Of a stretch of DNA of 5,421 nucleotides, positions 1 through 5,421 are shown one piece after another. Each line of letters opens with the position of its first letter. Within the stretch, counting starts at the first letter, position 1. The stretch spans positions 1 through 5,421 of the forward strand of contig CAIVQI010000170.1 of assembly GCA_903908015.1 (NCBI GenBank), given 5' to 3'. The stretch comes from an uncultured Bacteroidota bacterium. Lineage in GTDB: Bacteria; Bacteroidota; Bacteroidia; UBA7662. Under the pieces are notes generated by a model, which searched no databases, was not told the origin of the DNA, and saw only the letters and a program-made list of their open reading frames with translations. Made by a program: the position numbers and the translations under genes.

Positions 1-201
1 ACGGAGGCCCTCGAAAAACTGCACCAGCTATACAAATCAAAACCTGGCTCTGTGATTTTGCCTTTATTTTTGAAGGGAAAAGTGAATGAAATTGTGGGCA
101 TATATCAGCCCGCGACCCCAGCTGAAAAGGCTAAGATTTTGAATTTCTTGTCTGAAATGGACCCCTTAAATGCTCAGGAATATCAAAAAATCAATCAATA
201 A
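1..201 (+). CDS. porD: DUF4835 / T9SS protein PorD family, C-terminal fragment (5' end outside window)
   Basis: Frame 1 is open from the first base to a TAA at 199-201 and gives the last 66 residues of a protein. The fragment contains SVILPLFLKGKVNEIVGIY, then a charged stretch, then EMDPLNAQEYQKI just before the stop. As I recall the family, this resembles the C-terminal end of DUF4835 proteins, which carry a hydrophobic LPLFF-type strand and a closing 'DP-N-x-x-x-Y' motif. These Bacteroidota proteins are now often annotated as PorD of the type IX secretion system, and a recN gene downstream is a familiar arrangement. The N-terminus, including any signal peptide, is off the left edge, so start and localisation cannot be judged. 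The family call rests on a short tail and gene order. A different periplasmic protein remains possible. Confidence 0.68.
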   Translation, partial: TEALEKLHQLYKSKPGSVILPLFLKGKVNEIVGIYQPATPAEKAKILNFLSEMDPLNAQEYQKINQ

Positions 202-252
202 GTTACAATCCCATTTCGTATTGTTGCGTTGACAAGAACGCTCGAATTAGGC

Positions 253-1929
253 ATGATAAAAACCCTCAGCATACGTAACTATGGCATCATTCGCGCCCAT
301 GAAATTCATTTCAAAACCGGACTTCATGTAATCACTGGCGAAACAGGGGCCGGTAAGTCATTGGTTTTGGGGGCATTGGGATTGTTAATGGGCGAACGCT
401 ACGACGGTCAGCCTGTCCTACATCCAGAAAATAAATGCGTGATTGAAGCAGAATTCATGAATGAGGACCCTGATTTAGTCGATTGGCTTAAGGAACAAGG
501 CTTTGAAAGTGCTGGCCCACTGATCATCAGGCGCGAACTGAGTGCACCAGCGCGCACCAGGTGCTTTATCCAAGACAGCCCGGCCTCTCTATCGCAGCTA
601 CGCGACCTCAGTTATTGGCTGATCGATATTTGCGGTCAGCTCGATGCGCGTGAATTAAAGTCTGCCCGTATTCACCTTGAGTATGTAGATGAATTTGCTC
701 GGTGTCGCGATTTAGCGCTTGAATACAAGCGCGCCCATCTGGAGTGGCAACGGATGCAACGTAGACTCCATGAACTGGAGGCGAAAACGTCTCAATTGGA
801 TCGCGATCACGCACTGAATCAGTATTATTTAGAAGAAATTCAATCTGTTGGCATCAAAGGGCCAGGCGAACTCGCTGAGCTAGAAATCCAACAACGTCTA
901 TTGGAGCAGTCGAAAACCATACAAGAAACCCTGCAACAAGCCATTTGGGAACTGGATGGCCATGAACAAGGACTCATCAACAGGACAAATATGCTTCAGA
1001 AGCAGATGCGCCCATTTTATGACCTCTCCGCGGAGGGAAAGGAAATCTATGAGTACTACGAACAGGTGGTGGCTGCTTTGAGAGAAGCGTTGATGTTGGC
1101 CGGCAGGTGGTCTGACTCCTTCTCATCGGAACGTCAGGATGCACAACCATTGCTTGATCGGATCGATAAAATCAACCAACTGCTGCTGAAACATCACTGT
1201 ATGGACTTGGCTGAACTGCTTGAAAAATCCAAGGAAATGGAGCAACGTTCGGTTTTAGCCGATCAAGATCTTTTAATACTCGAGGAACTGAAAGAAAAAT
1301 CGAAGAATGCTCATGAAAAGGCCAGAAGTATGGCTGAACTTCTTCACCAAAAAAGGGCATCGGCTGGGCCCCTTCTGAAACAAGCCATGCAAAAACTTAT
1401 GCCTTCAGCAGGGTTTTCCCACGCCAGCTTTGAGGTGATGATTCAGCGCTCGAATGAATTGTTGGCCGATACATTGGGTTACAATCAAGTGACGTTCAAA
1501 TTCTCTGCCAACCCGGGCCAGGAAGCTGCTGCGTTGCAAAAAGTAGCCAGTGGAGGAGAATTATCCCGCCTCACGCTATGCCTGCGTACTGCTTGTCGTC
1601 CACAACACGATTCATCTGTAGTGGTATTCGACGAAATCGACACCGGCATTTCTGGCCAAACTGCATTGGGCATAGGAAAACTTTTGAAGCAAATGGCGGA
1701 AAGTCAACAGCAGATTATTCTCATCACCCACCTGCCCCAAATAGCCGCAGCCGCGAATCGCCACTTTAGGGTAACGAAATCCAGTACAGAAAATCAAACC
1801 ATTTCCATCATCGAAGAGCTGGATGACAATGATCGCATTCAAGTTCTGGCCGGTATGATGGCAGGAACCGAAGCCGGTGAACCTGCGCGCCAACAGGCTG
1901 AGGCATTGATTCAACTTTATCTAAACTAA
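253..1929 (+). CDS. recN: DNA repair protein RecN (SMC-like ATPase)
   Basis: RecN is a cytoplasmic SMC-like ATPase recruited to DNA double-strand breaks, where it assists RecA-dependent recombination. The 558-residue product is close to the usual ~550. Visible motifs are Walker A GETGAGKS (residues 29-36), a Q-loop-like segment at ~126-135 (Gln129), the ABC signature ASGGELSR (432-439), Walker B VVVFDEID with Asp460-Glu461, and the switch histidine in ITHLPQIAA (His493). Between the two ATPase halves lies a charged, Leu/Glu/Lys/Gln-rich region (~150-375) expected to form the antiparallel coiled coil, with a typical YYLEEI segment at ~191-196. I chose the ATG at 253 because MIKTLSIRNYGII is the normal RecN N-terminus. 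An in-frame TTG at 229 would add eight atypical residues. No strong Shine-Dalgarno is visible, which is normal in Bacteroidota. The gene begins 51 bp after the upstream stop and ends 5 bp before fabI. No LexA-type operator was recognised. Confidence 0.96.
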   Translation: MIKTLSIRNYGIIRAHEIHFKTGLHVITGETGAGKSLVLGALGLLMGERYDGQPVLHPENKCVIEAEFMNEDPDLVDWLKEQGFESAGPLIIRRELSAPARTRCFIQDSPASLSQLRDLSYWLIDICGQLDARELKSARIHLEYVDEFARCRDLALEYKRAHLEWQRMQRRLHELEAKTSQLDRDHALNQYYLEEIQSVGIKGPGELAELEIQQRLLEQSKTIQETLQQAIWELDGHEQGLINRTNMLQKQMRPFYDLSAEGKEIYEYYEQVVAALREALMLAGRWSDSFSSERQDAQPLLDRIDKINQLLLKHHCMDLAELLEKSKEMEQRSVLADQDLLILEELKEKSKNAHEKARSMAELLHQKRASAGPLLKQAMQKLMPSAGFSHASFEVMIQRSNELLADTLGYNQVTFKFSANPGQEAAALQKVASGGELSRLTLCLRTACRPQHDSSVVVFDEIDTGISGQTALGIGKLLKQMAESQQQIILITHLPQIAAAANRHFRVTKSSTENQTISIIEELDDNDRIQVLAGMMAGTEAGEPARQQAEALIQLYLN

Positions 1930-1934
1930 TTTTT

Positions 1935-2762
1935 ATGAATTCACAACAACTTCTTCAGGGCAAAAAAGGGATCATTTTCGGCGCTTTGGATCCAGATTCA
2001 ATTGCCTGGCACGTCGCCGAAAAAGCACTCGCTTCAGGGGCTCGATTCACCCTCACGAATGCACACGTGGCAGTTCGGATGGGAAAAATTCAAGAACTGG
2101 CACAGAAATGTGGAACGGAAGTCATTGGGGCTGACGCCACTTCTATGGATGATCTAAAAACATTGTTTGCCCGCTCACAAGAAATTCTCGGTGGACAAAT
2201 CGACTTTGTTCTGCATTCCATTGGCATGTCACTGAATGTGCGCAAGGGCAAGCACTATACAGAAATCGACTACGACTTTTACCACAAAGGCCTCGACATC
2301 TCGGCCATCTCTTTCCATCGTACACTTCGTGCCGCTTTAGACTGCAATGCCTTGGCCAAAGGGGCATCTGTTTTGGCCCTATCCTATATCGCGGCCCAGA
2401 GAGTGTTCCCAGACTACAATGATATGGCAGATGCTAAAGCGCTATTAGAATCGATTGGACGTAGTTTTGGGTATCATCTCGGAAAATCCCATGGAATTAG
2501 GGTCAATACAATTTCTCAAAGTCCAACATACACTACGGCAGGTTCTGGTGTCAAGGGCTTCGATCAGTTTTTCCGATACGCCGACTTAATTTCGCCTTTA
2601 GGAAATGCATCAGCAGATTCATGTGCCGACTTCTGTGTGGCCATGTTCTCCGATTTAACCAGAATGATTACCATGCAAAACATTTATCATGATGGAGGAT
2701 TTTCCAATACAGGCGTAAGTACAGAAATTATGAACGCGGTAATGGGACAAAATGAATCATGA
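1935..2762 (+). CDS. fabI: Enoyl-[acyl-carrier-protein] reductase (NADH-type FabI, SDR family)
   Basis: FabI reduces the trans-2 double bond of enoyl-ACP with NAD(P)H, the last step of each cycle of type II fatty-acid synthesis in the cytoplasm. The 275-residue protein is a divergent short-chain dehydrogenase. The FabI-type nucleotide-binding segment GALDPDSIAWHVA is at 16-28, DATS at 67-70, and HSIG at 94-97. The catalytic pattern is Tyr151, Tyr161 and Lys168 (Tyr-x9-Tyr-x6-Lys), matching Tyr146/Tyr156/Lys163 of Escherichia coli FabI. The substrate-loop region SQSPTYTTAGSGVKGFD (194-210) and DGGFS (253-257) follow. SIGMSLNVRKGKHYTE and AAQRVFPDYNDMADAK are as I recall the Bacteroidota branch of FabI. 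The ATG lies 5 bp after the recN stop, so the two are probably translated from one mRNA. It is the last gene before the hairpin at 2784-2821. Length and all catalytic residues look intact. Other SDR enzymes are unlikely given the Tyr spacing. Confidence 0.96.
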   Translation: MNSQQLLQGKKGIIFGALDPDSIAWHVAEKALASGARFTLTNAHVAVRMGKIQELAQKCGTEVIGADATSMDDLKTLFARSQEILGGQIDFVLHSIGMSLNVRKGKHYTEIDYDFYHKGLDISAISFHRTLRAALDCNALAKGASVLALSYIAAQRVFPDYNDMADAKALLESIGRSFGYHLGKSHGIRVNTISQSPTYTTAGSGVKGFDQFFRYADLISPLGNASADSCADFCVAMFSDLTRMITMQNIYHDGGFSNTGVSTEIMNAVMGQNES

Positions 2763-2783
2763 TTCGCAAATATGTTCACTCCC

Positions 2784-2821
2784 AAACTAAAGAGGCGCAC
2801 AAATGTGCGCCTCTTTAGTTT
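2784..2821. terminator. Bidirectional rho-independent terminator between convergent genes
   Basis: A perfect 17-bp inverted repeat, AAACTAAAGAGGCGCAC (2784-2800) and its complement (2805-2821), encloses the four-base loop AAAT. CCC at 2781-2783 and GGG at 2824-2826 could extend the stem past a two-base bulge. On each strand the GC-rich core (GAGGCGCAC/GTGCGCCTC) is followed by a TTTAGTTT tract, so the element can serve both fabI, which ends 21 bp before it on the plus strand, and the surface-protein gene, which ends 21 bp away on the minus strand. The pairing is seen directly; terminator function is inferred. Confidence 0.9.
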
Positions 2822-2842
2822 ATGGGTATTGCGACAGGTTGA

Positions 2843-5421
2843 CTAACGCTTGATCATCAAGCGCTCAATCATTTTGTTCGTTTCATGACCAACCTCAATC
2901 AGATATACACCTGAGGGAAGATGACCCAAATCAAGTGCAGTTTCAGATTGACCACTCGATATAAACTCATTCCAAACAACCTGACCCACTGCATTGCGTA
3001 TGGCTACATGAACTCCATTAAAGTTCATGCCTTCCATGGCGATACGTACCAAACCAGCAGTTGGATTGGGAAACACCCTCAAAGATCCCAAGTACATTTC
3101 TTTCGTTGAAACATTGGTTATGTTGAGGTTGTTGGATGAATCTGAACTACATCCACCGGTGATCACACGAACCGCATAAACACCATTGCCAAGACCGGCA
3201 CCGGTCAGAACCAATGTCTGATTGGTAGCCCCAGGAATCAATGCACCATTTTTGTACCACTGATTGTCTGTTGCAGCAGATGAATAGAGGGTATCTCGGG
3301 TGTTTGACACAGATATTGTTGGGCGAGCAGGAGATGGGTTAACCACGACCGTACTGACATTACTTGTATCGACACATCCTGTTGGCACGAAGAAGACGCG
3401 CAATGAATAATCACCTGCAGTTCGTGCTACAAAACTAAGTCCCGTTGCACCCGCCACAGGAAGGTTGTTGCGCAACCACTGGCGTTGGGTTCCTTGTGGA
3501 CCGGGTTGGGTCGTGAATACAACCGAATCCCCGGCACAAAAAGTTAAAGCCCCGGTGGTGGTGAATGTCACATTGGGCAGTGCGTTGACATTCACGGTAA
3601 TCGCGGTTGATGTATCGAAACAGCCAGTTACCGTATTTTCAATGCGTACGCGGTATACACCGCTTTGAGCCGCTGCATAGGTTGGGGTCACCACGCCAAA
3701 ATATGCACCATTTCGCAACCAGCGATACTGAAAATTAGCGCCACTCGTGGCTGTAAGCAACACACTTCCACCATCACAGAATGATGTTGGTCCACCTGCA
3801 GTAATGGCTGCACCTGGCAGGGCTTGAACGGTTAATAAGACTGCTGTGGATGTGTCGCGGCAACCGCCGATGTTGGTAACCACTACACGGTATGATCCCG
3901 CTGCCGATGCAGCGTAATTAGCTGAGGACGCACCCGCCACAACCGAACCATTCAACAACCATTGGTAAGACAAACCTGCGCCTGTGGGTGAAGCCGATAG
4001 GGTAACTGAACCACCTGCACAAAATGTGGTTGCGCCACCCGCCGTGAGTCCAGCAACAGGAGCAGTTGAAGTGAGCACCCGAACTGTATCTGTTGTGGGT
4101 GAGCACGTACTTCCAATTGCGGTAACACGCACAACATATAAACCAGGCAGCGCAACCGACAACGAAGATGTATTGTTGGTCTGCGCTACACCATCTTTAA
4201 ACCATTCGTAAGAAATACCACCCACCTGATTTGCTTGCAACAATATGGCGGCTCCCGAACATAAATAGGCTGTATCACCCTGAACGAGTTGGGCTTGAAC
4301 GCCCGAAACCGAAACTGAGCCATTGGTGAGGTTAGGCAGGAAGCTTCCGGCAGAACCAGTAACTGATGTCAGAGAGTCTGTAAATACAACATTTCCCGAA
4401 GAAATAGCCACGAACCTCGCCTGAAACAAAACTCCTGGTGCTAAGCTAATGGGTGAAACACCGCTCCATGAAAATAAGATAACTCCATTTGATCCTGAGC
4501 TCGTGGCGTTCGACAATTGGCTATTCAGCCCTGAAAAGCCTACAAATCTCAGTTGTTGGGTGTTGTACCGTGCATGAATATCCATGTCATTGATGCCCAC
4601 CAAAACAGAGTTATTGAAACCAACAGAAATGGTGTCACCGGCGCAACCAGATGCGTTCGCGATACTCAATGCAGGTGCTTGAACTGATAACACTATAGTT
4701 TGGCTATTTACACCAGAAGTACATGATGCGGTACTTACGACAACTCGGTATTCCGCTGCATTCAGCGCGACGCTTGCATTAGCAATATTTAAAGTGGCGG
4801 TGAGCACTCCTGAATATGGGGCGCCATTGGTGAGGTTCGTCCACGTACCCCCCACGTTCCGTTGCCATTGGTAGGAGATCGCGCCTGCACTAGGCGCAGC
4901 AGTTGCAGAGACGGTGAAACTTGTGGTGCCACCAGGCTGAAGAAGGTTATTGCCACTAGGCTGCTGCGTGATGGACGCTCCGTTGTTGTTGATTTGACCA
5001 GGCAAAAATGCAGTATTTACGGCCGTACCTCCAACCTGGGAAACCGAACTGCCATTGAAATCCCAACTAATCGCTGCATTTGATGAACCACCGACAACGA
5101 ACTGAAGATTGAATAAGTTGCCCGATAATGTTGCGCCACTCGCGCTGCTCCATGCAATATTGACCATGCCAGGTGAAGTAGAGGACGCGGTTAAACTAGA
5201 TAATGCCGCTGCTCTGTTGGAGGCCCCAGCGAATACAATCCCAGCCGGATAAACAACCCCGAGATTTAATCCCCCAACATTAGAAATATTAGCTGAAACT
5301 GAAACCGGAACGCTTACCGTGTCACCAGGACAAGCGGTCACAGAACCTAAAGCCACATCAACATTACCCGCTTGTGTAACGTTAAGTGTACAAGCACTGG
5401 AATAAACCGGAGCTGGGCACC
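2843..5421 (-). CDS. T9SS-sorted multidomain surface/secreted protein with cohesin-like and Ig-like domains (N-terminus outside window)
   Basis: The minus frame is open from the right edge to a TAG at 2843-2845 and shows 858 residues, numbered here from the first full codon (5419-5417). Domains in order: cohesin-like (~12-147), Ig-like 1 (~149-248), cohesin-like 2 (~249-373), Ig-like 2 to 6 (~374-769), short linker, and a type A T9SS sorting tail (~777-858) with VFPNPTAG at 782-789 and an ending in IERLMIKR. Such proteins pass the inner membrane by Sec, cross the outer membrane by the T9SS, and are anchored or released after tail cleavage. No catalytic domain is visible, so a role in adhesion, matrix or gliding is only an inference; an enzyme domain could lie in the missing N-terminus. 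Composition is rich in Ser, Thr, Ala, Gly, Val and Asn with almost no Lys before residue 722. An in-frame GTG at 5356 is not the start, because coding sequence continues upstream of it. The promoter is outside the window. Confidence 0.92.
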   Translation of the reverse strand, partial: CPAPVYSSACTLNVTQAGNVDVALGSVTACPGDTVSVPVSVSANISNVGGLNLGVVYPAGIVFAGASNRAAALSSLTASSTSPGMVNIAWSSASGATLSGNLFNLQFVVGGSSNAAISWDFNGSSVSQVGGTAVNTAFLPGQINNNGASITQQPSGNNLLQPGGTTSFTVSATAAPSAGAISYQWQRNVGGTWTNLTNGAPYSGVLTATLNIANASVALNAAEYRVVVSTASCTSGVNSQTIVLSVQAPALSIANASGCAGDTISVGFNNSVLVGINDMDIHARYNTQQLRFVGFSGLNSQLSNATSSGSNGVILFSWSGVSPISLAPGVLFQARFVAISSGNVVFTDSLTSVTGSAGSFLPNLTNGSVSVSGVQAQLVQGDTAYLCSGAAILLQANQVGGISYEWFKDGVAQTNNTSSLSVALPGLYVVRVTAIGSTCSPTTDTVRVLTSTAPVAGLTAGGATTFCAGGSVTLSASPTGAGLSYQWLLNGSVVAGASSANYAASAAGSYRVVVTNIGGCRDTSTAVLLTVQALPGAAITAGGPTSFCDGGSVLLTATSGANFQYRWLRNGAYFGVVTPTYAAAQSGVYRVRIENTVTGCFDTSTAITVNVNALPNVTFTTTGALTFCAGDSVVFTTQPGPQGTQRQWLRNNLPVAGATGLSFVARTAGDYSLRVFFVPTGCVDTSNVSTVVVNPSPARPTISVSNTRDTLYSSAATDNQWYKNGALIPGATNQTLVLTGAGLGNGVYAVRVITGGCSSDSSNNLNITNVSTKEMYLGSLRVFPNPTAGLVRIAMEGMNFNGVHVAIRNAVGQVVWNEFISSGQSETALDLGHLPSGVYLIEVGHETNKMIERLMIKR
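2846..3091 (-). other. Type IX secretion system type A C-terminal sorting domain
   Basis: The last ~82 residues start LGSLRVFPNPTAGLVRIAM, continue with VAIRNAVGQVVW and LDLGHLPSGVYLIEV, and end MIERLMIKR. These are the standard elements of the Por secretion tail: the VxPNP-x-x-G box, the 'N-x-x-G-Q-V' strand, the 'L-P-S-G-V-Y-x-I-x-V' strand and the basic C-terminal strand. It directs the folded protein through the outer-membrane translocon and is normally cleaved by the sortase PorU. The tail is complete and ends at the gene's own stop. Confidence 0.95.
3113..4300 (-). repeat. Five tandem Ig-like protein repeats of about 80 residues
   Basis: Residues ~374-769 form five consecutive Ig-like units at 4064-4300, 3821-4063, 3581-3820, 3338-3580 and 3113-3337. 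In the first four, a Cys at 387, 467, 548 and 628, a Trp at 406, 487, 567 and 648, and a second Cys at 439, 520, 600 and 682 recur every 80-82 residues. Shared motifs are FCAGGSVTL-like, YQWLLNG-like, GxYRV and C-x-DTS. The fifth unit is shorter (~75 residues), keeps Trp721 and Cys757, but lacks the first Cys. The repeats are clear in protein but I see no long identical nucleotide stretches, so they are not recent duplications. Confidence 0.85.
4301..4675 (-). other. Cohesin-like (beta-sandwich) domain 2
   Basis: Residues ~249-373 repeat the plan of domain 1: ALSIANASGCAGDTISVGF, then INDMDIHARYNTQQLRFVGF, GVILFSWSGVSPISLAPGVLF, and a closing TNGSVSVSG. The 'C-x-GDT-I/V-SV' start is shared with domain 1 (Cys30 there, Cys259 here). 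The rest has diverged strongly, which suggests an old duplication or separate recruitment rather than a recent copy. Confidence 0.65.
4676..4975 (-). other. Ig-like domain 1, between the two cohesin-like domains
   Basis: Residues ~149-248 begin ITQQPSGNNLLQPGGTTSFT and contain ISYQWQRNVGGTWTNLTNG and AEYRVVVSTASC, a typical Ig-like pattern of a central Trp (185) and a Y-R-V-V-V F-strand. It is longer (~100 residues) than the later units and has only one cysteine (233): the position where units 2-5 have their first Cys reads LLQPGGTTSF. It appears to belong to a different subfamily from the downstream units. Confidence 0.65.
4979..5386 (-). other. Cohesin-like (beta-sandwich) domain 1
   Basis: This part of the minus-strand gene encodes residues ~12-147. 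It opens with VALGSVTACPGDTVSVPVSV, followed by VGGLNLGVVYPAGIVFAG, then LFNLQFVV and ISWDFNGSSV. The order 'GDTVxVPV strand, central Gly-rich strand, LFxLxF strand' is what I associate with the cohesin/CBM2-CBM3-like fold. Bacteroidota use this fold widely in T9SS proteins, usually without any cellulosome. Boundaries are approximate. Confidence 0.65.

Noticed and set aside
229..234. TTGACA as a sigma70-type -35 box for recN
   Set aside because: There is no -10 box at a usable distance before the start codon, and Bacteroidota promoters use a different consensus.
229..252. TTG start adding eight residues to RecN
   Set aside because: The extension MTRTLELG has no counterpart in RecN as I know it, whereas the ATG at 253 gives the standard N-terminus.
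608..2367. Short open frames opposite or overlapping recN and fabI
   Set aside because: They lie fully inside well-supported genes, have no recognisable domain, and their compositions look like antisense or shifted translations.
3113..4300. Recent DNA tandem repeat or CRISPR-like array
   Set aside because: The 240-bp periodicity is in the protein only; I saw no long identical nucleotide units and no short direct repeats with spacers.
2921..5083. Short open frames on both strands within the surface-protein gene
   Set aside because: All overlap the long Ig/cohesin-like reading frame, which has clear protein-level periodicity and a complete sorting tail; the shadows show no motif.
5354..5356. 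GTG as the start of the large minus-strand gene
   Set aside because: The frame stays open for 21 more full codons to the window edge, the upstream residues look like domain sequence, and the GTG falls within the first strand of a cohesin-like domain with no signal peptide after it.
4301..5386. Cellulosome scaffoldin
   Set aside because: The domains are only cohesin-like, no dockerin or carbohydrate-binding module is visible, and such folds are common in T9SS proteins without cellulosomes.

Overview
This window looks like ordinary chromosome from a member of the Bacteroidota. Three things support that: a RecN and a FabI of the Bacteroidota type, the C-terminal end of a DUF4835/PorD-type protein just upstream, and a large surface protein ending in a type IX secretion (T9SS) type A sorting domain. 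The genus cannot be read from the sequence; GC content appears moderate.

Layout: a plus-strand cluster runs from the left edge to 2762. It holds the last 66 codons of a DUF4835/PorD-family gene (1-201), recN (253-1929) and fabI (1935-2762). The gaps are 51 and 5 bp, so recN and fabI are almost certainly co-transcribed, and the first gene possibly with them. A strong symmetric hairpin (2784-2821) follows and separates this cluster from a convergent minus-strand gene. That gene occupies 2846-5421 and runs off the right edge without a start. It encodes at least 858 residues of a mosaic secreted protein: cohesin-like, Ig-like, cohesin-like, five more Ig-like units, then the T9SS sorting tail.

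The plus-strand genes serve unrelated tasks: T9SS assembly, double-strand-break repair and the last step of fatty-acid elongation. They look like a conserved housekeeping neighbourhood rather than a pathway. The minus-strand product would be cargo of the T9SS to which the first gene probably contributes, but adjacency alone does not prove a specific link. I see no mobile element, RNA gene, CRISPR array or clear novel system. The least ordinary part is the surface protein, with its alternating domains, ~80-residue Cys-Trp-Cys repeats, near absence of lysine, and several possible O-glycosylation sites.
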